A DNA stretch of 33,611 nucleotides. It comes from Palleronia rufa. Lineage in GTDB: Bacteria; Pseudomonadota; Alphaproteobacteria; Rhodobacterales; Rhodobacteraceae. This document shows, piece by piece, positions 1 to 9,005 of the stretch (its first letter is position 1; each line of letters begins with the position of its first letter). The stretch spans positions 314-33,924 of the forward strand of contig NZ_JQEY01000025.1 in the NCBI RefSeq assembly GCF_000743715.1, read 5' to 3'. The translations under genes were made by a program, and so were the position numbers. The notes below the pieces were generated by a model that worked only from the letters and a program-made list of their open reading frames with translations, did not search any database and was not told the origin of the DNA.

Positions 1-2877
1 GTTCTGATGCTCAAGGATGGCGAGCTCGAGACGAAGCTGCGGTGTCAATACCGTGTTCGTACCGTCGAGCATCTGCAGCAACTCGAGCTGAATGGCGAGG
101 TCCTTGGGACGGTCCAGTCGCGTGAGGACGTAACGCAGACGAACGGCTTGGGGATTGGTGCGCAGTAACCCATTTCCCAGCCGTTCAGCAGCCTCGATCC
201 TGTTGGGCCGGGGGAAATCCTCCAACGTCATCCCCATTCGGTGAGGCATGTTCCGCGTTAGGGCAGAAATTGCTTGGACGATCGCTTCTCCAGGGTCCCG
301 GGGCTCAGTATCGGGCAAGGTCCGCGTAGTGCGGATCATGAGGTCGAACGCCCGATCAGCGAGCGCGGAAAGCGCGTTGCGCCTAGCGCTGGCGGTCTCG
401 CGAGCCATGGTGCCATAGACGATACCCAGCACTTCGAGCGCGACGCTCGCCGCGCCGTCGGGATCATTCTCCGCCCCCTCGAGCCGGTCCCTGGCATAGA
501 GTTCGATAACGAAGGAGTTGTCCGGATCGAGGGCATAAGCCCTCCCCGTCGCGCGATGAGCTTTGATACGGAGTTCGGCGACGACGTCCGGAGCCGCGCC
601 GCGAGCCGTCTCGACTTCGGCAAGGTCGTGATAGGCGTGAGCAAGGGAGTTGAAGAGATTGAGGTCGGTCTCGCCGCCAGGCTCAGCCTCAATGGAAAGT
701 GCCCGTTCGATGTCTACCGCCGCCCTCGTCAGGAGCGTGGCGCGCTCCTCTATATCCACGGGGAAGAGACCCTCGTCCTTCGCGATCCTCCGACGTGAAA
801 TAGCGCTGTGATGGAGGAAGGTCCGGCTCGTCAGACGGACGGTCTCCGGCATTGCATCCAGGGCGGCGAGCGCAGCGCGCCACTCTTGAGCGAACTGTGA
901 ATAGCCCTGTCCCGGATCTATCTTGAACACGCTGGTGGCAAAGGCTTCTGCCAAGGGCCTGAGGTCAGGATGAGCGATCCGGGGGTCGACCGCGATCTGG
1001 GATAGCACCTCGAGCCTAAGACTGTCTGGGTCCTGCATGCCGCCCAGGCCCATCGCCTCGACCGTAGTCGCGTCGTGGAACAGCTCGATCAGTAGGTATC
1101 GTCCCATCTCAGCGTGGATCATCGCCCAATGGCTAATTGTGCCGTCCCGCTGCCGGGTAACGCCAAGGGCTCCAATGACCGATTGCAAGTCGCCGAGCTT
1201 GTCGCGTGTGGGAAAGTCTGACGACGGGGGCAAGAGCGTCTCCGGAAGTAGCCTCCGAACGCTGCTCATCGCCGCGATATCGACGATCGCTCGCCGGCAG
1301 GTTTCGTCTGCGACACCTTCTGTGAAGCGGGCGTAGAGCCATCCCTGCAGGGTCTCGTTCATGTCGACCTGACGCCGCAGCCAGAAGGCCAGGGCGATCC
1401 AGAACACGGACCGCCCCAGACCTGGCGCTACGAGCGACGTCTCCAGGAAGCTCTGCCACTCGTGATCCGACCGAGCCGAGCCCTTCGGTCGGAGAAACCT
1501 GTTGAGATGCCTCCCTAGAGCAAGCGCGTCACTCTGTTCGATCTCATGTGACAGGGTGCAAAGCTCGATGAGCCGCCGCTCGGAGTGAACGGCAAGTGGG
1601 AGGAGCGCGTCCGTGACCAGAAGGATGCAGACTCGCCGTCCGGCCGCGGCGATCTGAGAAGCAAACGTGCTGATGTCGCGTTCGTAACCGTCCCAGTGGG
1701 ACCGGTCGAACACGATGAGCCATGGCACCTCGTAGAGCTTGGAGTCGTCCCCCAATTCGGCCTCATCAATGGCCTTGAGGCATCTCGTTATGAACCGTTC
1801 CATATGCCGCCCGTTTGGGGCGAACGGCGCACGTGATGCGACGAGCGTGGGATACCCTTCGAGCGCGGCTTGGAAGGCTAGGTCTCGGACGAAGGTGGTG
1901 GCTCCGGCGCCGGATTCGGCCCTGACGTAGAATAGCTCGTTCGCTTCCGTGCCCTTTCGGTCGAGTGCACCGAGCGCGCGCAGAACCGTCGATCGCGCAT
2001 GCGGGTTGCGTTGCCACGGCATCCCGGCCGCATACGGACGCCAAGACGCGGTAGGATCCTTGAAAAAGCCGTTTACATCCTCCTCTGACAGTGCGTCAGG
2101 TGCCAAGGGTGCGAGGTCCGCCGCCGTCAATAGCTCGTAGTTCGCTAGAAGCGGGGCCTCTGGATCGTCTTGCTCCGTGAGGTCGACTTCATGCTTGTCG
2201 CCCTTTACATCCCTGATACGGACGACGAGGCGCCCCTCGTCTTGCGAGAGGAACCGTTCTGCAAGAGCTCGTGCGAAGCTCTCGGCCTTAGCTGGGATCA
2301 AATCGACCGCGGGAGCTCGGGCATCAGCTTGCCACGCCTCGAGCTTCTCCGAGGCGTCGGGGTCGTCACTGACGATCGTTAGGCGACTTCGGAAACCGTC
2401 CGCCCACAACTCCCCGAGCTCCGTCGGAAGCTCCAGGTCAGGGCCTCCGAGGACGACAAGGTTACTCACCTCTCGCCGGGGTAGCTCCGCCAGCGACTCC
2501 ATGCGCCGCGCTTTGGCAGCGAAGCCTTGATCCGCGCCGATGCCGCGTCCGCGAAGAAGAAATACGGGCAAACTACGGGGCGGCAACTGGACACTGGAAG
2601 GCGCCCCTTCAACCACGTAGATCAACCCACGCCGACGGACGAGCGGCGAGTCCAAATCCCTTGGGAGGGCTTCAATATTAGATAGCAGGCCCGGATCGGC
2701 GGTGTCGTCAAGAACGAATTCCCAAGGCAATCCAGCGAGGTTGGCCGTGGCCTCAGTGCCAGCTGCCTGCAGAAAAGCCGGAAGGATCCAGAGCGTCGCA
2801 TCCCGCGTGTCCAATTCGGCCAGGACGGGCAGGGTGTCGGCCGCGAAGATTCTCACACCGGAGCCGAAAGTTCCCAT
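1..2877 (-). CDS. Large STAND-like P-loop NTPase, C-terminus beyond window edge (partial)
   Basis: The minus-strand frame is open from an ATG at 2877-2875 to base 1, giving 959 codons without a stop, so the C-terminus lies outside the window. An AGAGG ribosome binding site sits 8 bases before the ATG. The protein has an N-terminal alpha/beta region (about 1-250) and a nucleotide-binding module with a Walker-A-like loop AESGAGATT near residues 319-328. In that loop the usual lysine is Ala. A Walker-B-like strand LIVFD follows near 386. The C-terminal third is helical, with TPR-like stretches around 740-830. Such architecture is typical of STAND ATPases, many of which sense phage or signal stress; the defence role is inferred. 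No partner gene is visible on this side, and a neighbour may lie past the left edge. Confidence 0.75.
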   Translation of the reverse strand, partial: MGTFGSGVRIFAADTLPVLAELDTRDATLWILPAFLQAAGTEATANLAGLPWEFVLDDTADPGLLSNIEALPRDLDSPLVRRRGLIYVVEGAPSSVQLPPRSLPVFLLRGRGIGADQGFAAKARRMESLAELPRREVSNLVVLGGPDLELPTELGELWADGFRSRLTIVSDDPDASEKLEAWQADARAPAVDLIPAKAESFARALAERFLSQDEGRLVVRIRDVKGDKHEVDLTEQDDPEAPLLANYELLTAADLAPLAPDALSEEDVNGFFKDPTASWRPYAAGMPWQRNPHARSTVLRALGALDRKGTEANELFYVRAESGAGATTFVRDLAFQAALEGYPTLVASRAPFAPNGRHMERFITRCLKAIDEAELGDDSKLYEVPWLIVFDRSHWDGYERDISTFASQIAAAGRRVCILLVTDALLPLAVHSERRLIELCTLSHEIEQSDALALGRHLNRFLRPKGSARSDHEWQSFLETSLVAPGLGRSVFWIALAFWLRRQVDMNETLQGWLYARFTEGVADETCRRAIVDIAAMSSVRRLLPETLLPPSSDFPTRDKLGDLQSVIGALGVTRQRDGTISHWAMIHAEMGRYLLIELFHDATTVEAMGLGGMQDPDSLRLEVLSQIAVDPRIAHPDLRPLAEAFATSVFKIDPGQGYSQFAQEWRAALAALDAMPETVRLTSRTFLHHSAISRRRIAKDEGLFPVDIEERATLLTRAAVDIERALSIEAEPGGETDLNLFNSLAHAYHDLAEVETARGAAPDVVAELRIKAHRATGRAYALDPDNSFVIELYARDRLEGAENDPDGAASVALEVLGIVYGTMARETASARRNALSALADRAFDLMIRTTRTLPDTEPRDPGEAIVQAISALTRNMPHRMGMTLEDFPRPNRIEAAERLGNGLLRTNPQAVRLRYVLTRLDRPKDLAIQLELLQMLDGTNTVLTPQLRLELAILEHQN

Positions 2878-3356
2878 CAAGTATACCTCTCGTGAAACCA
2901 CGTGAGCCTACGACAAGCGTGTGGCGAAATCGACCACCGAAAACAACGTGTTCGGCTCAATGTCACACATGCCGTAATCGGGCACCCGTCGTCTGACAAC
3001 CGACCTTCAGCGTCTACATCCGGCTGAAACGGACATTTATGCACGGCATAGCGAAAGTCGGGTTAGTCCGCCAACCAGTCGTCGCTCCCTAGGTGATCGC
3101 TGCGCTTGGCACGAACGGCCGGTCTCCTGACTGCGCTGCAGCGAGAGTTTCTGCTGCCGTGCAGCGCTATCTCTCTTGCGAGCAGTTGCAGCGAACTCCC
3201 ACCACTTCCGCACTGGGCTCGGTCCGGACCTGCGCTGCGTCCGACATGAATGTCCGCTCAGGTCAGTGGCGCGATTTAACGGACTGGGTCATTCTGTTAA
3301 ACGCCACAGCGTCGTGATCGGCTAGATTGTCTGTCCTGTAGCACTAAGGCCGGAAG
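2878..3356. other. Gene-free divergent intergenic region with degenerate repeats
   Basis: This stretch separates the minus-strand NTPase from cas3 and must hold promoters for both. It contains two inverted copies of a CGGACATTYATG-type motif (3030-3041, and its complement at 3245-3256). It also has an 8-bp inverted repeat GCGCTGCA/TGCAGCGC (3133-3140 and 3160-3167). The short open frames here have no convincing ribosome binding site or domain. It resembles the decayed intergenic repeats that I associate with this bacterial family, but I could not confirm that. Confidence 0.4.
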
Positions 3357-5525
3357 ATGTATGCACATTCTCACGAATGTCGCCCCCAGTCCGACTGGGA
3401 GACGCTCGAAGCCCATTCACTCCGTGTCGCATCGGCCGCACAGGCCCGGGCAGATGTGTTCGGCGGCGGGGAATATGCCTGGCTGCTCGGGCTGCTTCAC
3501 GATCTCGGGAAGGCAAAACCTGCGTTCCAGCGCAAGCTGAACGGAGAGCGGAACGATGCCGGCCACTCGGGCGAAGGCGCTCGCGTGTTGGCCAATGCCA
3601 AGGGGTTCTCCGGCACGCTTGCGGGCATCATCGCGGGTCATCACGGACGATTGCCCGATCCCGAAAGGCTGAAGGCGCGTGTCGAAGCTGCCGAGGATGT
3701 TCCTCTGCCTGACTGGTGCCGCATCTCGACGCTCGACCCGCCGGCGCGGCTGGGCCGGGAGCCGGACCTTGCACCCTATCGGCTGCAATTCCTCGTGCGG
3801 ATGCTCTATGGGGCGCTCTGCGATGCCGATGATCGCGAGACGGCGGCCTTCTATGCCGAAGCCGAGGGACGATCCGCGCCCGAGCGTCCGACCGTATTGA
3901 CGTCCGCCATGCGCGCCGCCTTCGACGTCCATATCGACGGGATGGGCGGAACGGGGACCGTGAACGACCTGCGCCGCCGGGTTCTTGTGCATGCGCGCGG
4001 TGTAGCGGTCGAAGCGCCCGGGCTGTTCACGCTGACGGTGCCGACCGGAGGTGGAAAGACGTTGACCTCGCTGGGGTTCGGGCTGGACCACGCGCTGGCG
4101 CATGGTCTGCGGCGGCTGGTCTATGTGATCCCCTATACCTCGATCATCGAGCAGACGGCGGATGTCTTCCGGCAAGTCTTGGGATCGGACGCGGTTCTGG
4201 AGCACCATTCCAATGCGGACTGGGACGGCGAGGACGAGGCCGAAAGGGAGCAGCGCCGGGTCATGGGCGCCTCGTGGGACGTGCCGGTGGTGGTGACGAC
4301 GGCTGTGCAGTTCTTCGAGAGCCTCCATGCCGCGCGCAAGAAGCGGTGCCGTAAGCTGCCGAACCTAGCGCGGTCGGTCATCGTGCTGGACGAGGCGCAG
4401 ACGATGCCGCTGCCGCTCCTGCGTCCCTGTCTGGCGGCCTTGCGGGAGTTGATGAACGGTTATGGCGCCAGCGTCGTGCTGTCGACCGCGACGCAGCCGG
4501 CGTTGACGAAGAGCGGCGGGTTTCCGGCCCGCGAGGCGCTGGAAGACGCGCGTGAGGTCGCGCCGGAGCCAGCGCGGCTCTTCGCGGAGCTGAAGCGGGT
4601 CGCAGTGCGGGATGCCGGCCCGATGGATGACGGGGCGCTGGCCGATCGGCTGCGCGGGGCGGAGCAGATCCTGTGCATCGTCGACAACCGGATGCAGGCC
4701 CGGGCGCTGTTCGACGCCATCGCCGAGGCTCCGGGCGCGGCGCATCTGTCGACGCTGATGGTGCCGGCCCACCGGCGGGCGGTGCTGGCGCAGGTCCGGG
4801 CGCGACTGAAGGACGAAGCACCGGTGCGGCTGGTATCGACCTCGCTGATCGAGGCGGGGGTGGACGTGGATTTCCCGTTGGTCCTGCGCGCGGCGACGGG
4901 GATCGACTCTGTCGCCCAGGCCGCGGGTAGGTGCAACCGCGAGGGGCGGCTGGAGCGAGGTCAGGTGGAGGTGTTCCAATCGGAGCACCCCGCGCCTCCG
5001 GCGGTGGAGCAATTCGCCGCGATCGGCCGGGCGGTTCTGGCCGAGGGGCACAACGATCCAATCGGAGAGGATGCGGTGGCGTCTTACTTTCGTCGATTGT
5101 GGGACGAGTACGGACCCGACGCTCTGGACGCGGTGGAGATCGGCGGCATCGGGGGCCTCTTGGAGGTGATCCGGCGGAACGGCCCGGCCTGCCCCTATGA
5201 GCAGATCGAGGCGGCTTTCCGCATCATTCCCGGCGGCGAGCGGACGGTGATCATACGGGATGGCGACTGGGGCGTGCCGTCGGACGAATTGGCGCGGCTG
5301 CGCTTAGGATCGGCGGGCGCGGTGGCGAAGCTGGTCCAGCCCCATTCGGTGAACGTGCCGTGGAAGCTGTGGAGGGCGCTGTGGAATGGCGGCCACGTCG
5401 GGTGGTGGGCACCAGACCGGTTCGACGAACAGTTCGCGGTGTTGCAGACCAGCGATGAACGGCAGGGTTTCTACGACCCGCATGCGGGGTTGAGCGGTGA
5501 GGGGGATCCAGGCGGGATCGCGTGA
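3357..5525 (+). CDS. cas3: CRISPR-associated helicase/nuclease Cas3, type I-C
   Basis: Cas3 is the ATP-driven helicase and single-strand DNA nuclease recruited by Cascade to degrade invader DNA. The 722-residue protein starts with an HD nuclease domain (H20, the H48-D49 pair in LLHDLGK, H95-H96 in AGHHG). The helicase follows, with Walker A TGGGKT near 230, a DEAQ box near 345, an STAT motif III, and motif VI QAAGRCNREG near 520. An AAGG sequence 7 bases before the ATG supports this start. It is the first gene of the cas operon and is separated from cas5c by about 98 bases, whereas the later genes overlap. Length and fused HD-helicase order are normal for the subtype. Confidence 0.96.
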   Translation: MYAHSHECRPQSDWETLEAHSLRVASAAQARADVFGGGEYAWLLGLLHDLGKAKPAFQRKLNGERNDAGHSGEGARVLANAKGFSGTLAGIIAGHHGRLPDPERLKARVEAAEDVPLPDWCRISTLDPPARLGREPDLAPYRLQFLVRMLYGALCDADDRETAAFYAEAEGRSAPERPTVLTSAMRAAFDVHIDGMGGTGTVNDLRRRVLVHARGVAVEAPGLFTLTVPTGGGKTLTSLGFGLDHALAHGLRRLVYVIPYTSIIEQTADVFRQVLGSDAVLEHHSNADWDGEDEAEREQRRVMGASWDVPVVVTTAVQFFESLHAARKKRCRKLPNLARSVIVLDEAQTMPLPLLRPCLAALRELMNGYGASVVLSTATQPALTKSGGFPAREALEDAREVAPEPARLFAELKRVAVRDAGPMDDGALADRLRGAEQILCIVDNRMQARALFDAIAEAPGAAHLSTLMVPAHRRAVLAQVRARLKDEAPVRLVSTSLIEAGVDVDFPLVLRAATGIDSVAQAAGRCNREGRLERGQVEVFQSEHPAPPAVEQFAAIGRAVLAEGHNDPIGEDAVASYFRRLWDEYGPDALDAVEIGGIGGLLEVIRRNGPACPYEQIEAAFRIIPGGERTVIIRDGDWGVPSDELARLRLGSAGAVAKLVQPHSVNVPWKLWRALWNGGHVGWWAPDRFDEQFAVLQTSDERQGFYDPHAGLSGEGDPGGIA

Positions 5526-5623
5526 AGCGGGTCGGGTCCCGTTAACCTTTAGATTGTTGACGGGCAGGGTGGCATCGGCAAGGTTTTGCCCATGACAACC
5601 CTCCGCCCGACCACCGCCCCCGT

Positions 5624-6280
5624 ATGACGTCCGGTATCAAGCTGCTCGTCCGGGGCCGGAACGCCTGTTTCACGCGACCCGAGATGAAGGTGGAGCGCGT
5701 CTCCTACGACGTCATCACGCCGTCGGCGGCGCGCGGTATCCTGGAAGCGATCCATTGGAAGCCCGCGATCGCTTGGGTCGTCGATCGCATCCATGTCCTG
5801 CGCCCGATCCGGTTCGAGACGATCCGCCGCAACGAGGTGGCCTCGAAGATCCCGGCGGGCAAGGCGCGCTCGGCGAAGAAGGCGGGCGATCTGGGCGGGC
5901 TGGCGCTGGCCGTGGACGAGGATCGCCAGCAGCGGGCGATGCTGTGCCTCGCGGATGTGGCCTATGGAATCGAGGCGCATTTCGAGATGACGCCGAAGGC
6001 AGGGCAAGGGGACAATCCGGGCAAACATGCGGATATGTTCCGGCGCCGCGCGGCGAAGGGCCAATGCTTCCACCAACCCTGCCTGGGCGTGCGGGAATTT
6101 CCGGCGGATTTCGACTTGGTCGAGGACTTTCCCGAGGCCATCGCGGAGAACCGCGACCTGGGCTGGATGCTCCACGATATCGACTACGCAAAGGATCGCG
6201 CGTCGGTCTTCTATCGCGCACGGATGGAAGGCGGCGTGATCGACGTGGCCCGGTGCTTGGCCGAAGGGCGAATGACGTGA
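5624..6280 (+). CDS. cas5c: Cas5c (Cas5d): pre-crRNA endonuclease and Cascade subunit, type I-C
   Basis: In type I-C systems Cas5c replaces Cas6. It cuts the CRISPR transcript within each repeat and stays on the 5' handle of the crRNA. The 218-residue protein begins with the family hallmark region: GIKLLVRG, then CFTRPEMKVERVSYDV, then PSAARGILEAIHWKP and a conserved IRRNEV. The ATG at 5624 gives the expected N-terminus. The 98-base gap after cas3 contains imperfect inverted G/C-rich sequences and may carry a secondary promoter or attenuator; that is only inference. The stop codon overlaps the GTG start of cas8c. Confidence 0.95.
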   Translation: MTSGIKLLVRGRNACFTRPEMKVERVSYDVITPSAARGILEAIHWKPAIAWVVDRIHVLRPIRFETIRRNEVASKIPAGKARSAKKAGDLGGLALAVDEDRQQRAMLCLADVAYGIEAHFEMTPKAGQGDNPGKHADMFRRRAAKGQCFHQPCLGVREFPADFDLVEDFPEAIAENRDLGWMLHDIDYAKDRASVFYRARMEGGVIDVARCLAEGRMT

Positions 6281-8055
6281 CGATCCTGCAGGAACTGGCG
6301 GCGCTTTACGAGGCGCGGGCGGAGGAGAAGGGATGGCCGAGGCCGGGTTTCTCGACCGAAAAGATCGGCGGTGTGGTCGTGCTGGCAGAGGATGGCTCGG
6401 TTCGAGAAATCCGGTCGCTGATGGCGCCGATGGCACCAGACATAAAGGGAAAGATGCAGCCGCGGGCGATGTCGGTGCCGACCTTGAGTCGAACATCCGG
6501 CATCAAGCCGGGGATCTTCTGGGATAAGACGGCTTATTCGCTTTGCGTTACCGAGACGCCGGAGGGCCCGGGGCAGGGTAAGCGGACGGCGCAAGAGCAC
6601 GACGCATTCAAGGCCGCGCATCTGAAGTTGCTGGAGGAGGTTGACGACCCGGCGCTAATTGCGTTGCGCCGCTTCTGCGAGACGTGGGCGCCGGAGCGGT
6701 TTGCCGACCATCCCGACGCGGCGGCGCTGGTCGACGCGAACATGGTGTTCCGGCTTGGCGACGGAAGGTTCCTGCATGAGTTGCCGTCAGCGCAAGCGCT
6801 GCTTGCCACTACTGGCGAAGGCAGCGTGATGTGTCTCGTAACCGGAAGGCCGGGCCAGGTCAGGGAGTCTCACCCCGCGATCAAGGGGGTAATGGGAGCT
6901 CAGTCGTCCGGTGCGCGGCTCGTCTCTTTCAACAATTCTGCAGAAACCTCCCACAGCAAGGAAAAAGGCGACAACGCGCCCGTCTCGGAGACCGCCGCCT
7001 TCGCTTATGGCACGGCGCTGAACGCACTTCTGGCGAAGGGATCGGGAAACCACCTGCGGATCGGCGGGGACACGGTGGCGTTCTGGGCCGATCAGCCTGA
7101 GGTCGAATGGACCATCGATGCCATGTTCGCAGGCACCGACGACGCAGCGGTCGAGCGCGAGCTGCGAGACCGTCTGCAGGCAGTCGCCGAGGGGCGTGCA
7201 CCGCAAGGCGGCTACCTCGACCCCGATGCGCGGCTCTTCGTGCTGGGATTGGCGCCGAACGCGGCGCGGCTGGCGGTGCGCTATTGGCACCCCGGCAGGC
7301 TGGGCCGTTTCGCTCGCGCCGTGACGCGGTTCTGGGCGGACATGGCCATCGCGCCATCGCCCTTCGTTAAGAGCGGCGTCGATCTCTCACCGAAGCCTCT
7401 CAAGCTACTTCGTGACGTAGCGGTGCGGCGAGAGATTGAGCACATCCCCGCCGGCCTCGGCGGCGACCTGATGCGCGCGATCCTGACGGGCGGGCGCTAT
7501 CCCGTGACATGGCTCGCCGCCGTCATGGGCCGCATCCGGGTGGAGGGCGAACCGGATGCAAAGGCCGGAAAGGTCGATGGCCGGAGAGCGGCCGTGATCG
7601 CTGCCGTGTTGCGGCGGAACTACGAACAGGAGGTGCCGATGGCGTTGGATGAGGGGGCGCGGGATACCGCGTATCTGCTGGGGCGGCTCTTCGGGGCATA
7701 CGTCTACGCCGAGAAGAGCTATCAGGAACGGGGCGCGGGGCTGCGGCAGAAATACATGGGGTCCGCCTCGGCCACGCCGGCGCGGGTGTTTCCCGTGCTG
7801 ATGCGCGGCTACGAGCACAATCTGTCGAGCCTGCGTAAGGCCGGCGGCATGAAGGCCGGCGCAGGGGTCAAGGCCGACCGCGCCGTGGCCGCCATCATGG
7901 ACGGGCTGGAGGATGAGATGCCCGCCACCTTGCCGCTGGAGGCGCAGGGACGCTTCTTCATCGGCTTCTACCACCAGATTTCGGCCTTCTACGCTAAAGC
8001 GGAGGACGCCGCCGACGCGCTGATCGACACCGAAGATGAGGGAGAGGACGCATGA
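6277..8055 (+). CDS. cas8c: Cas8c (Csd1), large subunit of type I-C Cascade
   Basis: Cas8c recognises the PAM and stabilises the R-loop in the type I-C effector. The protein is 592 residues from the GTG at 6277, which overlaps the cas5c stop in a GTGA junction. The N-terminus (ILQELAALYEA) and total length fit the Csd1 family. The same frame is open far upstream inside cas5c, but that extension is an antisense-like, Arg/Gly-rich artefact. Its 3' third contains an internal in-frame start with a strong ribosome binding site, annotated separately as cas11c. The stop overlaps the ATG of cas7c. Confidence 0.93.
   Translation: MTILQELAALYEARAEEKGWPRPGFSTEKIGGVVVLAEDGSVREIRSLMAPMAPDIKGKMQPRAMSVPTLSRTSGIKPGIFWDKTAYSLCVTETPEGPGQGKRTAQEHDAFKAAHLKLLEEVDDPALIALRRFCETWAPERFADHPDAAALVDANMVFRLGDGRFLHELPSAQALLATTGEGSVMCLVTGRPGQVRESHPAIKGVMGAQSSGARLVSFNNSAETSHSKEKGDNAPVSETAAFAYGTALNALLAKGSGNHLRIGGDTVAFWADQPEVEWTIDAMFAGTDDAAVERELRDRLQAVAEGRAPQGGYLDPDARLFVLGLAPNAARLAVRYWHPGRLGRFARAVTRFWADMAIAPSPFVKSGVDLSPKPLKLLRDVAVRREIEHIPAGLGGDLMRAILTGGRYPVTWLAAVMGRIRVEGEPDAKAGKVDGRRAAVIAAVLRRNYEQEVPMALDEGARDTAYLLGRLFGAYVYAEKSYQERGAGLRQKYMGSASATPARVFPVLMRGYEHNLSSLRKAGGMKAGAGVKADRAVAAIMDGLEDEMPATLPLEAQGRFFIGFYHQISAFYAKAEDAADALIDTEDEGEDA
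7639..8055 (+). CDS. cas11c: Cas11c, small Cascade subunit from internal start in cas8c
   Basis: In type I-C systems the small subunit is made from an internal translation start within cas8c; this is published for other species. Here an ideal Shine-Dalgarno AGGAGG (7628-7633) lies 5 bases before an in-frame ATG at 7639. It would yield a 138-residue, mostly helical C-terminal product beginning MALDEGARDTAYLLGRLFG and ending at the cas8c stop. The position, size and LLGRLFG-like opening fit known Cas11c. Two copies would line the Cascade belly and contact the non-target strand. Evidence is positional and motif-based, not experimental. Confidence 0.78.
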   Translation: MALDEGARDTAYLLGRLFGAYVYAEKSYQERGAGLRQKYMGSASATPARVFPVLMRGYEHNLSSLRKAGGMKAGAGVKADRAVAAIMDGLEDEMPATLPLEAQGRFFIGFYHQISAFYAKAEDAADALIDTEDEGEDA

Positions 8056-9005
8056 TGGAGCAGGCGACAATGGAGCCGGGCGACGCGAAGACGGCCGGCC
8101 TGACCAACCGCTACGATTTCGTGCTGTTCCTCGACGTCGAGAACGGCAACCCCAACGGCGACCCCGATGCCGGCAACATGCCGCGGATGGACCCCGAGAC
8201 GAACCAGGGCCTGATGTCCGACGTCTCGATCAAGCGGAAGCTGCGCAACTACGTGGCCGAGGCGCATGGGAACGCCGCGCCGCACCGCATCTACTTCACC
8301 GAGCGCGCCGTGCTGAACGAGGCGCATGGAGAGGCTTGGGCGGCGACGGGGGTCGAGCCGCAGAAGCCCGGGGATTATTCCAGGCTGCCCAAGGCCGATG
8401 CCGAAGCGCGCAAGCTGACCGACTGGATGTGCGCCAACTTCTGGGACATCCGCACTTTCGGCGCGGTCATGTCAACCGGCGTGAATGCGGGCCAGGTGCG
8501 TGGGCCGGTGCAGCTGTCCTTCGCGCGGTCGGAAGAGGCGATCATGCCGATGGAAGTGTCGATCACCCGATCCTCCGTCACCAACGAGAAAGACCGCGAC
8601 AAGGAACGGACGATGGGCCGCAAGGCGGTGGTGCCCTACGGCCTTTACCGCGTGCACGGCTTTATCAACGCTAAGCTGGCGCAGCGGACGGGGTTCTCCG
8701 AGGACGATCTGTCGCTGCTATGGACCGGACTGCGCGACATGCTGGACCTCGACCGCTCGGCGGCACGCGGGTTGATGGCGGCGCGCAAGCTCATCGTGTT
8801 CCGCCACGACAGCGACCTCGGCAACGCGCAGGCGCACCGGCTGTTCGACCGGGTGACCGTCGCCCGTGTTCATGGTGGCGACGTGGTGCCGGTGGCCGAC
8901 GCGCGCAGCCACAACTGGCCGCCGGCGCGCGCGTTCGGGGATTACCGGATCGACGTGCACGATACCGACCTGCCGCAGGGGGTAACACTGGTCGAGCCCT
9001 GGTGA
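8052..9005 (+). CDS. cas7c: Cas7c (Csd2), backbone subunit of type I-C Cascade
   Basis: Cas7c forms the repeated backbone that coats the crRNA spacer. The 317-residue protein carries the Csd2 signature NRYDFVLFLDVENGNPNGDPD near residues 18-38, followed by the MSDVSIKRKLRNYV segment. An RSSVTNEKDRD stretch in the middle is also typical. The start ATG at 8052 overlaps the cas8c stop (ATGA), with a second ATG immediately after. The stop overlaps the GTG of cas4. Length is slightly above the family norm because of a short acidic N-terminal tail. Confidence 0.95.
   Translation: MMEQATMEPGDAKTAGLTNRYDFVLFLDVENGNPNGDPDAGNMPRMDPETNQGLMSDVSIKRKLRNYVAEAHGNAAPHRIYFTERAVLNEAHGEAWAATGVEPQKPGDYSRLPKADAEARKLTDWMCANFWDIRTFGAVMSTGVNAGQVRGPVQLSFARSEEAIMPMEVSITRSSVTNEKDRDKERTMGRKAVVPYGLYRVHGFINAKLAQRTGFSEDDLSLLWTGLRDMLDLDRSAARGLMAARKLIVFRHDSDLGNAQAHRLFDRVTVARVHGGDVVPVADARSHNWPPARAFGDYRIDVHDTDLPQGVTLVEPW

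Noticed and set aside
1-2905. Several plus-strand frames of 60-174 codons at the left edge
   Set aside because: The minus-strand frame is uninterrupted for 959 codons with a proper start signal and explains the region. The plus frames are its shadows.
5755-6276. Upstream extension of the cas8c frame
   Set aside because: It lies inside cas5c, is Gly/Arg-rich and lacks a start signal. The GTG at 6277 gives the family N-terminus and length.
3417-7290. Long minus-strand open frames opposite cas3, cas5c and cas8c
   Set aside because: They are high-GC antisense shadows with Arg/Pro-rich composition and no domains.
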